Part shown: positions 8,418-17,004 of the stretch, piece by piece
How the letters are laid out: the number at the start of each line of letters is the position of its first letter
Position numbering within the stretch: position 1 is the stretch's first letter
From: Clostridia bacterium
GTDB taxonomy: Bacteria; Bacillota; Clostridia; UBA1212; UBA1255
Length of the DNA: 40,970 nt
Direction of reading: 5' to 3'
NCBI GenBank assembly: GCA_017935905.1
Contig: JAGBGO010000068.1
Location: 1 to 40,970 of the forward strand
Position numbers and translations under genes: made by a program
Notes under the pieces: generated by a model
Database searches by the model: none
Seen by the model: only the letters and a program-made list of their open reading frames with translations
Told to the model about the DNA's origin: nothing

Positions 8418-8990
8418 TTAGTCTTCCGGCTTCGTCTCCAATTTCAAGGGGTAGTCACCTAAGTGCTTAACCTTGAAGCCGTTTGCCTTGTACTCTTCGT
8501 AATCGAAAGCATCCAACTCGTCCATAGCCAATTTGTGGAACTCGTAGAAGTTGTACCACCACTCGTAGCCGCTGCCAAGTTCAGCATTGAGGTATGCTTC
8601 TGCAATATCAATACCCATCTGAGGTGCTACGTAGAAGGCGCCCATTGCAAGAACGTTTACGCCGTTGCCGGTAATGGCACGAAGGGCAGCAGGAACACTC
8701 TCAACAACGCCTGCGTGAACACGGGGGCACTTGCTGGCTGCAATATGAATACCCATACCAGTACCGCAGAACAACAATGCTCTTTCGAACTCGCCCTCAG
8801 AAATCATAGAACCTACGCGAAGGCCTACTCTGTGGAACATCAAATCCGTATCGTCATCTTCAGGAGAACGAACACCTACGTCCGTAACTTCCCAACCCTT
8901 AGACTTAAGGTGTGCAACAACAGCTTCTTTCAGGGGGAAACCTGCGAAGTCTGCACCAACAAGAATTTGCTTGTTCTTTACTGTCTTCAT
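8418..8990 (-). CDS. RpiB/LacA/LacB-family sugar-phosphate isomerase
   Basis: A 190-residue soluble protein of the ribose-5-phosphate isomerase B / galactose-6-phosphate isomerase family. Seen: N-terminal ILVGADFAGFPLKEAVVAHL, the active-site loop FCGTGMGIHIAASKCPRVHAG with the catalytic cysteine, and GNGVNVLAMGAFYVAP. RpiB proteins usually read SDHAG where this one has ADFAG, and the protein is about 40 residues longer than RpiB because of an acidic C-terminal extension. This suggests a substrate other than ribose 5-phosphate. A frame is open upstream to 9200, but it overlaps the neighbouring gene; the ATG at 8990 has AAAGGAG eight bases before it and a good promoter just upstream. Likely partner of the GH106-like enzyme. 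Confidence 0.87.
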   Translation of the reverse strand: MKTVKNKQILVGADFAGFPLKEAVVAHLKSKGWEVTDVGVRSPEDDDTDLMFHRVGLRVGSMISEGEFERALLFCGTGMGIHIAASKCPRVHAGVVESVPAALRAITGNGVNVLAMGAFYVAPQMGIDIAEAYLNAELGSGYEWWYNFYEFHKLAMDELDAFDYEEYKANGFKVKHLGDYPLKLETKPED

Positions 8991-9030
8991 AAAAAATCGC
9001 TCCTTTATTTTGTTAAATTTCATTTTCTCT

Positions 9031-9059
9031 ATTATCCCAAAAAAACCTTCGGATTGCAA
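9031..9059 (-). promoter_or_regulatory. SigA-type promoter of the isomerase gene
   Basis: TTGCAA (9054-9059), a 17-base spacer and GATAAT (9031-9036) on the minus strand, about 40 bases before the ATG at 8990. The spacer carries a T7 run that, with AAAAAG about 10 bases upstream, could also form a weak hairpin acting as terminator of the upstream Na/Pi gene. Confidence 0.7.
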
Positions 9060-9078
9060 GGGCTTTTTACGAAAAATT

Positions 9079-10860
9079 TTATTCCATAGGCACCTCTGCC
9101 AAAGCACCATCGCCTGCAGACACCGCGTACTTCTCCAGGTACATTTGGAAATCCTGCTGGAACTCCGGATCGTCCTTCCTAAAGCCTCTGGAAGTTTCAT
9201 GGAAATTCATGGTGTCCCGAGCCATATCAATGACGCTGCCTGCAATGTTGGAACAGTGGTCAGAGGTACGTTCGATGTTGGTGAGCAAATCTGCCCAAAT
9301 AAATCCAACTTCAATGGAACAAGAGCCGCTTTGCAAACGGGCAATATGGCAGGTACGAAGTGTTTCTTTCAAATGGTCCACCACTTCTTCCAGGGCCTCT
9401 ACCTTCCGAGCGGAAAGCAAATCCCCGTACACAAAAGCGTGCAGGGTAAGATCCAGTACTTCTTTTACAGCATTGGAAGCAATTTCCATTTCTTTGGCGG
9501 CTTTTGGGGTAAAATGCATGTCTTTCTCCCGCATTTCCTCCGCAGACTCTAAAATGTTCACCGCGTGGTCGGATATACGCTCAAAATCACCGATAATCTT
9601 CAGCAGTTTAGCCGCTTCCGCACGATCCTGGGCGCTTACTTCATGGTTGCTCAAACGCACCAAATAAGTACCCAATATATCTTCATAGTGATCCGTCTGT
9701 TCCTCCGATTCCCGAACGCTTTCCGCTTTCTGACCGTCAAACGTACGCAGTAAGTCCAAACTGTCTTTTAGCGCGTTTACGGCGCCCTCACCCATACGAA
9801 TCGCCAACATACGGCTGCGTTCCAAAGCAATGGACGGAGTCGCAAGCAAACGCTCGTCCAATTCAGAATCCGTTTCCGGCTTCTTACTATCGGGAATTAA
9901 CCGAATCACCAGTTTCTCCAGGAAGCCTGTCAGCGGCAACATCAGCACGGTACAGGCCACATTGAAGATTGAGTGAGCAACCGCGATGCCCATCAGGGAG
10001 GCACCCGCATCTAAAAGCGCCGGTTTTACAAGCCACTGTACAAGGGAAAACACCACGAGCCACACCGCCGTACCGATTACGTTGAAAGATAAGTGAACGG
10101 CAGCAGCTCTCTTGGCATTCTTATTGGCGCCCACAGAGGATAACATCGCCGTAATACACGTACCGATATTCTGACCCATAATAATGGGAATTGCCGCGCC
10201 GTAGGTTACACGGCCCGTAGCCGCCAAAGCTTGCAAAATACCCACAGAGGCAGAGCTGGATTGGATAATGGCGGTTAAAACAGCTCCTGCCAACACGCCC
10301 AAAATAGGATTTTTGAACAGCAAGAACAATTCTTGGAAGGCCGGCACGTTGGCTAAACCTTTCACCGCACCGGACATCGTTTCCATACCAAACATCAAGG
10401 TAGCAAAGCCCAGTAAGATGGCACCGGTATCCTTCTTCTTGTTTCCTTTGCAGAACATATAAAGCACGGTACCAATCAGCGCCAGAATCGGGGTGAAAGA
10501 AGTAGGCTTTAACAAGCGTATAAACACATTTCCGCTGTCAATGCCGCTTAAGCTCAAAATCCATGCCGTAACCGTCGTACCGATATTGGCACCCATAATC
10601 ACGTAAATGGCTTGTTTTAAGCGCATCAAACCGGAGTTTACAAAACCTACCACCATAACCGTAGTCGCAGAAGAACTTTGAATAACGGCGGTAACACCCA
10701 AACCGGTCACCAAACCGGCGGCTTTATTGGACGTTAACTTGCCCAATACGTCCCGCAATTTACTGCCGGCTCGTCGCTCTAAGGCCTGTCCCATAATGTT
10801 CATACCGAACAGAAACAAACAAAGGCCGCCAATCATTGTTAACACATCGAATAAATCCAT
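9079..10860 (-). CDS. Na/Pi cotransporter family protein with PhoU-like domain
   Basis: A 593-residue protein. The first 330 residues hold the two inverted halves of a Na/Pi cotransporter (NptA/YjbB family), each with the signature QSSSA: VIQSSSATTVMVVGF (about 59-73) and IIQSSSASVGILQAL. The last 230 residues form a helical PhoU-like domain (for example ERISDHAVNILESAEEM and NIERTSDHCSNIAGSV). In the family this transports phosphate with sodium across the membrane, and the PhoU part is cytoplasmic and regulatory. AAAGGA precedes the ATG. It ends the MBOAT/AlgJ-like/lipoprotein operon; the gap to the previous gene is about 40 bases. Confidence 0.93.
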   Translation of the reverse strand: MDLFDVLTMIGGLCLFLFGMNIMGQALERRAGSKLRDVLGKLTSNKAAGLVTGLGVTAVIQSSSATTVMVVGFVNSGLMRLKQAIYVIMGANIGTTVTAWILSLSGIDSGNVFIRLLKPTSFTPILALIGTVLYMFCKGNKKKDTGAILLGFATLMFGMETMSGAVKGLANVPAFQELFLLFKNPILGVLAGAVLTAIIQSSSASVGILQALAATGRVTYGAAIPIIMGQNIGTCITAMLSSVGANKNAKRAAAVHLSFNVIGTAVWLVVFSLVQWLVKPALLDAGASLMGIAVAHSIFNVACTVLMLPLTGFLEKLVIRLIPDSKKPETDSELDERLLATPSIALERSRMLAIRMGEGAVNALKDSLDLLRTFDGQKAESVRESEEQTDHYEDILGTYLVRLSNHEVSAQDRAEAAKLLKIIGDFERISDHAVNILESAEEMREKDMHFTPKAAKEMEIASNAVKEVLDLTLHAFVYGDLLSARKVEALEEVVDHLKETLRTCHIARLQSGSCSIEVGFIWADLLTNIERTSDHCSNIAGSVIDMARDTMNFHETSRGFRKDDPEFQQDFQMYLEKYAVSAGDGALAEVPME

Positions 10861-10902
10861 AGCACATTCCTTTCCCGTAATTTCTCCATTTTCTCCATAA
10901 AC

Positions 10903-11385
10903 TTAGGGAGCTCGGAATTCGATTCTTGTTATTGTATCATCTTCTATATCCACCCAAAGGGTGACATCCTTTTCTAACATGTACACGCAGGATTTCCCTC
11001 GCTGTACGAAATCCCCGCCATATAGGTCAGTCATTTCTGTCTTGGACATGCCCACTTTCAAACCCAAACCCGTCTGCGCCGCATCATCCGTCAAAACCAG
11101 GACACTGATAAACTCGCTTCTGCCATTTTGAGCAGGATAAGTGGTAATTTCAAAACCCGGGTAAGTGTACACTTTATCATAGCCTTTGCCATAACAACTT
11201 TGTGCTTCGGCATAGTCCACAGGGGTGCCGAATCTTGCTTCAATCCCGGCGCCATCCTCGCCTACGGAAACGGCATGTCCGGACGGCGTAAGGATATGAC
11301 CCGTTTTCTGTGCCGGTTTAGTACAACCTGCTAACAACCCTACAAACAGAACTAAACAAATGCATAACTTCCACATTCTGTTCAA
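10903..11385 (-). CDS. Small lipoprotein of unknown function
   Basis: A 160-residue protein with a lipoprotein signal peptide: a short basic N-terminus, a hydrophobic core and lipobox LLAGC with the acylated Cys at residue 21. The mature part contains KVGMSKTEMTDLYGGDF and WVDIEDDTITRIEF, a pattern seen in small BLIP/SmpA-like beta-rich domains, but I do not assign a family. The start is a TTG whose TGA overlap couples it to the upstream AlgJ-like gene; GGAGG lies seven bases before the TTG, whereas the in-frame ATG nine bases later is too far from it. It would sit on the outer face of the cell membrane. Confidence 0.8.
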   Translation of the reverse strand: MNRMWKLCICLVLFVGLLAGCTKPAQKTGHILTPSGHAVSVGEDGAGIEARFGTPVDYAEAQSCYGKGYDKVYTYPGFEITTYPAQNGRSEFISVLVLTDDAAQTGLGLKVGMSKTEMTDLYGGDFVQRGKSCVYMLEKDVTLWVDIEDDTITRIEFRAP

Positions 11386-12308
11386 GGCAATTCCTCCTTC
11401 AGTAAGTTCCGTAAATTCCGCTCTGCAATCTCTAAAATAACTACGTCGTGTTCTTCCGTTTCAGCAAGCACTTTCGTCATACTTTGTCTGGTGAAACGAC
11501 ATTCTCCAAAAGCATCCGCAAAGAAAGGAATCAAGCTGCTTCCAAAAGAATCTCGCACCATCAAAAGTCTTCCCGTTTGGTCTTCTCGCTTCGTGGTAAT
11601 TTCCATTTCCATCATAGTCCTTACGGCGGACAAATATTGGTAGGAAAAACCCTGTTTATAATACACTTGCCAATCCTTCGCTGTCAACCCGTCCGGATAA
11701 AGCATACCCGCCAGATCTCCGTCAAAATCCTTGCGTTCTTCCCATGGTAAATGACTGTAGGAAACGTCTTTTCCCGCCAAAGACAGCACCGTTTCTGCCG
11801 CCACCGCAGCCCCTCGATTGTTCCAATGGCTGTCTAATTGATGGTAAAGTTGACCGTCCATTTTACCGAAAATCTCTACGAAATCCGGAGACGCCACTTG
11901 CCGCGCCGTGAGGCCCGCCGCTACCCGAGCCGCATCGCTGCCCGGAGCCTGCAGAAAATTTCCGGGCATATATTGCGGATAAACGGTATTTTTGTTCGGC
12001 GCGCACACGAAGATAAAACGAATCCCCTGCTGTTCAAAATATTGGGAAAGGGCTTCCAGATAGTCCAAAACCCCGGTGAGTTCTTCCTCCGTAAGCCGGT
12101 TCTCTCCGGTAAAATGTCCCGAAGTTTCCCCATAATACAGCCATCCGTCCTTCCCCACCACCACTTGGTCCGTTCCGGAGGTTTGAAACACGTCACGAAG
12201 CACCCGATTGCGCAAACTGATCCACCCGGACCGGTCTTGCCAAATGCCGGGAACCAGGCACACTACAAAGAATATCACCACAAAAATTATACTGCCAATA
12301 CGACGCAT
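11382..12308 (-). CDS. AlgJ/AlgX-like SGNH (DHHW) protein, surface glycan acetylation
   Basis: A 308-residue protein with one N-terminal membrane anchor (about 5-24) and an extracytoplasmic SGNH-hydrolase-like domain. The family landmarks are VVGKDGWLYYGE (about 50-61), FVCAPNKNTVYP, the catalytic-type D-S-H-W motif in YHQLDSHWNNRGAAV (about 154-168) and LMVRDSFGSSLIPF with the putative nucleophile Ser. Such proteins work with an MBOAT protein to transfer acetyl groups to secreted or cell-wall polysaccharides. Exactly that partner is encoded directly upstream with a 13-base gap. AAGGAGGGG precedes the ATG. The glycan that is modified cannot be inferred here. Confidence 0.86.
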   Translation of the reverse strand: MRRIGSIIFVVIFFVVCLVPGIWQDRSGWISLRNRVLRDVFQTSGTDQVVVGKDGWLYYGETSGHFTGENRLTEEELTGVLDYLEALSQYFEQQGIRFIFVCAPNKNTVYPQYMPGNFLQAPGSDAARVAAGLTARQVASPDFVEIFGKMDGQLYHQLDSHWNNRGAAVAAETVLSLAGKDVSYSHLPWEERKDFDGDLAGMLYPDGLTAKDWQVYYKQGFSYQYLSAVRTMMEMEITTKREDQTGRLLMVRDSFGSSLIPFFADAFGECRFTRQSMTKVLAETEEHDVVILEIAERNLRNLLKEELP

Positions 12309-12321
12309 CCAACCCCTCCTT

Positions 12322-13638
12322 TCAAAAACGGAAATAAATAAACGGACTGTAGGTGGCTGAGGCCACCGTCATCATACAAATCAGCAACAAAAGCAGCGTC
12401 AGCAGATTAGAAATCCCTGTCGGCACTTTGAATTTCGGTTTCCACACGCTGACAGCGATGCAAACCACCAAAATTACAATAAAATACGGGGTAAAGAAGG
12501 ACAGTGTCCCGGAAATGGCGGACGGCGAGGAGGAAAAATCCGTAAACATCAAAACAAGCATTTTACCGGCCTTGCCTAAAGTTTCCGCCCGGAACAGCAC
12601 GAATCCCACCAAGACCACCAAGAAGGTGTAAATTCTGCCCAAAATGGACCGCACCGCGCTCTTCTTCTCCGGCACAAAGGCCTCGATGCTCACAAAACAG
12701 CCGTGCCACAGTCCCCAAAGCAGGAAGTTCAGCCCCGCCCCGTGCCAAATGCCGGTCAGCGCAAACACGGTCATGCGGTTTGCTACCGTACGAAGGCGCC
12801 CCTTGCGGTTCCCGCCTAAAGGAATGTATACGTAATCCCGGAACCAGGAAGACAAGGAAATATGCCACCTGCGCCAAAAGTCCCGCAGGCTGCTTGCGGT
12901 GTAGGGCATATTGAAATTTTCCTTAAAATGAAAGCCCAACATCTTCCCCAGCCCAATCGCCATATCGCTGTAGCCGGAAAAGTCGAAATAAATCTGGAAC
13001 AAGTAACAAATAGCCGCCACCCACACGGCAAAACCGGAAATGTTCCCGTCTGCCCGGGCGTATAAACTGTCGCACACCACTGCCATCGTATCTGCAAGAA
13101 GTACTTTCTTAGACAGGCCGATGACAAACCGGCGAATGCCTTGGGCGATGCCATCCGGGTTTACGTGGCGCGCCCGCAGATACGGCCGAATGTCTTTATA
13201 CTGTACAATAGGTCCCGCAATGAGTTGGGGAAAGAAACTGATATACAAAAGCACATCCCAAAAGGAGACTTTGGGCGCCTCCCCTGCTTGCCGGTCCCGA
13301 TACACGTCAATGACCAAGGACAATGCCTGAAACGTATAGAAAGAAATCCCAATGGGAAGCCGCACCGGCAGCCCTGCGTACTTAAATACGAACAGCATTC
13401 CCACGTTAAAAATCACCGCAATGGCTACAACCGTTTTAGTAGGTTTCCGGGTAAAAATGTAGTTTATGAGTATGGACGCTACCATCAGAAGCACGTATCG
13501 GGGCTCGCCCCAGGCGTAGAAGAAAAGGCTGGCTGCGATCAGCAAACCGTTTTGAATGACAGGTTTGCGGACTGCGTAATAAAGTATGCAAACGATCGGC
13601 ATGAAAAGGAATAAAAATTCCGGTGCGCTGAATACCAT
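12322..13638 (-). CDS. MBOAT O-acyltransferase (AlgI/DltB/PatA-like)
   Basis: A 438-residue polytopic membrane protein with about ten hydrophobic helices. The MBOAT signatures are clear: FDFSGYSDMAIGLGKMLGF, NMPYTASSLRDFWRRWHISLSSWFRDY (in parts) and GIWHGAGLNFLLWGLWHG with the conserved histidines. MBOAT proteins of this type pass acyl, mostly acetyl, groups across the membrane to an extracytoplasmic acceptor; the next gene encodes the matching SGNH partner. ATG with AAGGAGG four bases upstream. First gene of a four-gene operon driven by a promoter that faces murC. Confidence 0.93.
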   Translation of the reverse strand: MVFSAPEFLFLFMPIVCILYYAVRKPVIQNGLLIAASLFFYAWGEPRYVLLMVASILINYIFTRKPTKTVVAIAVIFNVGMLFVFKYAGLPVRLPIGISFYTFQALSLVIDVYRDRQAGEAPKVSFWDVLLYISFFPQLIAGPIVQYKDIRPYLRARHVNPDGIAQGIRRFVIGLSKKVLLADTMAVVCDSLYARADGNISGFAVWVAAICYLFQIYFDFSGYSDMAIGLGKMLGFHFKENFNMPYTASSLRDFWRRWHISLSSWFRDYVYIPLGGNRKGRLRTVANRMTVFALTGIWHGAGLNFLLWGLWHGCFVSIEAFVPEKKSAVRSILGRIYTFLVVLVGFVLFRAETLGKAGKMLVLMFTDFSSSPSAISGTLSFFTPYFIVILVVCIAVSVWKPKFKVPTGISNLLTLLLLLICMMTVASATYSPFIYFRF

Positions 13639-13661
13639 AAAGCCTCCTTCGGAATAGGATT

Positions 13662-13690
13662 ATTTTAGCAGTTTTGGTGCGATTTTACAA
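13662..13690 (-). promoter_or_regulatory. Promoter of the MBOAT operon, overlapping the murC promoter
   Basis: On the minus strand TTGTAA (13685-13690), a 17-base spacer and TAAAAT (13662-13667). Its -35 box overlaps five bases of the murC -35 box on the other strand, so the two promoters probably exclude each other. Confidence 0.65.
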
Positions 13691-13712
13691 GGTTTTGGAA
13701 TTATGCTATACT
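13684..13712 (+). promoter_or_regulatory. Promoter of murC
   Basis: TTTACA (13684-13689), a 17-base spacer and TATACT (13707-13712), about 35 bases before the murC ATG. GATGAGGTG is the ribosome site. Confidence 0.75.
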
Positions 13713-13746
13713 GCAAAGCATAGATTGATTTGATGAGGTGTAGTCT

Positions 13747-15126
13747 ATGAATCTTCCCCGCGGTTCCCATATCCATTTTATCGGCATTGGCGGCTCCAGT
13801 ATGAGCGGCCTTGCGCTGCTGGCCCTTCACGCAGGCTACCGGGTTTCCGGTTCTGACCGTGCCCCCGGCCTGGCCACGGCGATGTTGGAATCCAAAGGAG
13901 CTACGGTTGTCATCGGACAAAAACCGGAAAATATCACGGCCTCTATTGACTTAGTGGTCTACACAGTGGCCATCGGTGCCGACAATCCGGAGTTATTGGA
14001 GGCCCGCCGTCTGGAAATTCCCGTGATTGAGCGGGGTCGTTATTTAGGGGTTTTGTGTCAGGATTATGCCTTCCCGGTGGCTGTTTCCGGCACCCACGGA
14101 AAGACCACCACCACGGCGATGATCGGCGGCATTATGCTCGCCGCCGGCAAAGATCCCGCCATCCATTTAGGCGGAACGTTTCCCTTGATTGGCGGCAGCG
14201 TCCGCCCGGCTTCCGGGGATTATTTTATCACCGAAGCTTGCGAGTACCACGCCCACATGTTAGAGTTGGCTCCTTTTGCGACGGTGCTGCTGAACGTAGA
14301 AGCGGAGCATTTGGATTATTATAAAGATTTAGAAGATATCAAGGCTGCTTTTGTGAAGTTCGTTCAGTTGTGTCCCCCCGAGGGCTTTTGCGTGGTTTGC
14401 AAAGAAGATTCGGATGCGTATGAAGTGGCGGCGCAGGCGAACTGTCGCCGGATTACCTACGCGTTGCGTTCTTCCCAGCTTGCTGCGGACTACGAAGCCG
14501 ATTGTTTAGAGGAACTTCCGGACGGCATTGCTTTTCGTTGGTATGTAAGCGGCGAGACGGAGGGCCACCCCGTGAAATTACACGTCCCCGGCCGGCATAA
14601 TGTGCTGAATGCCTTGGCGGCCATTTCGGTTTGCCATACGTTAGGTTGCTCCGCCGAAGCCATTTGCGAAGGCCTTTCTTTATTTACAGGTACAGGGCGT
14701 CGCTTTGAGAAAGTTGGGGTTGTACGAGGCGCCACGCTAATTGACGATTACGCTCATCATCCTACGGAAATTCACGCTACGCTGTCTGCGGCGCGAGCTT
14801 CCGTTTCGGCAGGCGGCCGTGTGATTGCCATCTTCCAGGCCCACACCTATTCAAGAGCGATTGCTTTTAAAGAGGAGTTTGCATCTTCCCTGGCTTTGGC
14901 AGATCGGATTTTCGTCGCAGATATTTATGCGGCGCGGGAACCGGATCCCGGCACCATTTCCGGTAAAATGATGGCGGAAGATTTCTGCAAGGCCGGGCTT
15001 TCTGCTACATACGAAGGGGATTTTGAAGCCATTGCCCAGGCTGTGTCGAACGAACTGCGCGAAGGCGACTTGATAATCTCTTTGGGCGCCGGCGACGTAA
15101 ATAAAACGCTTCGGTTTATCAAGTAG
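13747..15126 (+). CDS. murC: UDP-N-acetylmuramate--L-alanine ligase
   Basis: A 459-residue cytoplasmic ligase that adds L-alanine to UDP-MurNAc, the first peptide step in peptidoglycan synthesis. Seen: N-terminal Rossmann motif HFIGIGGSSMSGLALLA (about 11-27), the ATP-binding loop GTHGKTTTTAMIGG (about 114-127), EACEYHAHML in the central domain and IDDYAHHPTEI (about 335-345), which is typical of MurC. Length is normal. The only long plus-strand gene in the first 30 kb, with its own promoter and a terminator hairpin at 15144-15177. The GC content is higher than that of the lipoprotein gene next to it. The rest of the mur/fts cluster is absent. Confidence 0.96.
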   Translation: MNLPRGSHIHFIGIGGSSMSGLALLALHAGYRVSGSDRAPGLATAMLESKGATVVIGQKPENITASIDLVVYTVAIGADNPELLEARRLEIPVIERGRYLGVLCQDYAFPVAVSGTHGKTTTTAMIGGIMLAAGKDPAIHLGGTFPLIGGSVRPASGDYFITEACEYHAHMLELAPFATVLLNVEAEHLDYYKDLEDIKAAFVKFVQLCPPEGFCVVCKEDSDAYEVAAQANCRRITYALRSSQLAADYEADCLEELPDGIAFRWYVSGETEGHPVKLHVPGRHNVLNALAAISVCHTLGCSAEAICEGLSLFTGTGRRFEKVGVVRGATLIDDYAHHPTEIHATLSAARASVSAGGRVIAIFQAHTYSRAIAFKEEFASSLALADRIFVADIYAAREPDPGTISGKMMAEDFCKAGLSATYEGDFEAIAQAVSNELREGDLIISLGAGDVNKTLRFIK

Positions 15127-15143
15127 TTTAGGCAAAACGAGAC

Positions 15144-15177
15144 AAGAAACCACCCTGCAATTCCGGGGTGGTTTCTT
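15144..15177. terminator. Bidirectional terminator between murC and the repeat lipoprotein
   Basis: A 12-bp perfect stem AAGAAACCACCC / GGGTGGTTTCTT (15144-15155 and 15166-15177) lies between two converging genes. The loop and right arm share CAATTCCGGGGTGGTTT with the hairpin at 17005-17050, so the two terminators are related in sequence. Confidence 0.8.
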
Positions 15178-15194
15178 CTTAGACATATTATTGT

Positions 15195-16739
15195 TTATGC
15201 TCCATAATATTTTTCCAAAAACAGATTATAGTAATACAAAGCCGTTTTCTCCCCACCGGCAAAGGCATTATAATCAAAATTGAAGAAATCATTGTCAACG
15301 TACACAAGCATTTCTATATTCTCGCCGAACAAGCCGTTCAAATATTGCGTAAAGTCTGCTTCGCCGGTAAAAAGCCGCCGGAATGCATCCCTGTCCAATT
15401 CTTCTGCAAGTTGTTTGAACGTATAGATTTTTCCATTATAATATCTTGCACCTATGTTGCAAAATACTTCTCGAATGTGTGCATCATCTCCGCTGTAAAT
15501 AACGTCCAATACTTCCGGTGTACACAGGCGATACAAACGGGTAGGATAAGGGTGCGCATCAATCCATTCATCATAGGCTTCTAATGTTTCTCTCGTAATA
15601 CCGTAATGACGAATCAATTGCACCAGCAAAGGCAGTTGTGTCCCCTGGTAATTGCCACTATAGTAAGCTTCTTGGTTAAATAAATCCGGATTGTTTATAT
15701 ACTTTTTTACAGGATTATCCAGGGTATACAGAATTTCCTCAATCATCTGCATAGCAACACCGGAATCCAGCCAGCAGGCATAAGGATTGATTATAGGTTG
15801 AATATAGAATTTAAAGGGCTCTGCCCAATTCTCCCGGTAAACAAAATCGGTGGATTTCTCTTTATCTATAAACTTTACGTGTTCGGCATACTCTTTTGGA
15901 TATTCAGTCTTCCATCTTACCCAATTTTCAAAACTATTCCAACGCCAGATGGTGTCATAAGGATCTAAATAGTGAGCCCGTAGAATGCCATTCCACTGAT
16001 CACTTCCCGGTAAATCCATTGCCCACAAATCAGATCCGCCGCCGCGAAGCGCCGACTCAACAAAGACGTTTCCTGCAGCAAGAAGTTCACGCAGCACCGT
16101 GCCCGGAGTGTCATACACCAGTTGAGAAACAGGATAAATCTTCCCTTCATAATAAGACGCATATTTACCCAAAAGTTGTAGCATCACATTCGCATCATCT
16201 TTGCAAGTTAAAATCGACGTTAGACTAACAGGATATACGGCCTGTGTGAAAGGATTTTCATAGTACCAAATATTATAAGATTCCAAAGTCTCTTGCGAAA
16301 TATGATAATGACGAATCAATTGCACCAACAAAGGTAACTCTCCGCCGTTTCGTGCATTAAAATAATCATCTGTTCCATCAAAGTTTGCCACGGGGTCTGT
16401 CTTTTGATTGAGAATATGACGAATGGCATCCATCGCATATTCAGAATCTACCCAAGCCGCGTAATAACTGTGTGCCGGTTCAAAGAAAAACTTTTCTTTG
16501 TGTTCTGAACTATATGCAATCGTGCCGGGACCATCCTGCAATTCCATATTGACACCGTGTTTCGCGCGTAAGACTTCATAGTCGGCAGGATTCTCACATA
16601 TCCATTGTTGCCACTTTTGAAAACTGTTCCAACGTTCTTCCACATTTATTTTCGCAGGTGCACTTTCACAGGCAGAAAAAAGAAAAATCATAGTAGAAGT
16701 CAAGACAAAAAAGAATACTATTTTTTTTGAGAATTTCAT
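15195..16739 (-). CDS. Lipoprotein with two tandem copies of an unknown domain
   Basis: A 514-residue protein with a lipoprotein signal (FLFSACES, acylated Cys at about 24). The rest is two copies of one domain of roughly 230 residues. Matching pieces are RWNSFQKWQQW (about 36) with RWNSFENWVRW (about 269), and ELPLLVQLIRHYHISQETLE with QLPLLVQLIRHYGITRETLE, then YYEGKIYPVSQL with YYNGKIYTFKQL. The copies differ in most other positions, so the duplication is old. I do not recognise the domain: it is rich in Trp and Tyr and helical, suggesting a surface protein binding a peptide or glycan. ATG with AAGGAGTG upstream. It has its own promoter and lies between two terminators, so it is a single-gene unit. 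Confidence 0.85.
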   Translation of the reverse strand: MKFSKKIVFFFVLTSTMIFLFSACESAPAKINVEERWNSFQKWQQWICENPADYEVLRAKHGVNMELQDGPGTIAYSSEHKEKFFFEPAHSYYAAWVDSEYAMDAIRHILNQKTDPVANFDGTDDYFNARNGGELPLLVQLIRHYHISQETLESYNIWYYENPFTQAVYPVSLTSILTCKDDANVMLQLLGKYASYYEGKIYPVSQLVYDTPGTVLRELLAAGNVFVESALRGGGSDLWAMDLPGSDQWNGILRAHYLDPYDTIWRWNSFENWVRWKTEYPKEYAEHVKFIDKEKSTDFVYRENWAEPFKFYIQPIINPYACWLDSGVAMQMIEEILYTLDNPVKKYINNPDLFNQEAYYSGNYQGTQLPLLVQLIRHYGITRETLEAYDEWIDAHPYPTRLYRLCTPEVLDVIYSGDDAHIREVFCNIGARYYNGKIYTFKQLAEELDRDAFRRLFTGEADFTQYLNGLFGENIEMLVYVDNDFFNFDYNAFAGGEKTALYYYNLFLEKYYGA

Positions 16740-16909
16740 ACAATCACTCCTTATATATCCACGAATGCAAAACTACATACCGCTCACTCTAGGATTAACA
16801 AAGATAGAAAGATAGTCTGTACCATCGCTCGAATTTCCTTCTCGAACAAAGAATATTTTTCACAATAAATACCTGTGATCATTTACTTTTCCACTCATAA
16901 CTTACCTAT

Positions 16910-16938
16910 AAGGTATCACGTACATTGGTATTTGTCAA
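16910..16938 (-). promoter_or_regulatory. Promoter of the repeat lipoprotein gene
   Basis: TTGACA (16933-16938), a 17-base spacer and TACCTT (16910-16915) on the minus strand. This gives an AT-rich leader of about 160 bases (16740-16903) in which I see no known RNA element. The remaining part of the 16740-17068 gap holds this promoter and the mreB terminator; no gene was found. Confidence 0.65.
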
Positions 16939-17004
16939 TTAATATTTGCTACACAATAATTTCATTCGTTAATAAATAATTATATTAACCTTTTGTAGGT
17001 TAAC

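Noticed and set aside
8991-9200. 70-residue N-terminal extension of the isomerase
   Set aside because: It overlaps the 3' end of the Na/Pi gene and covers the isomerase's own promoter.
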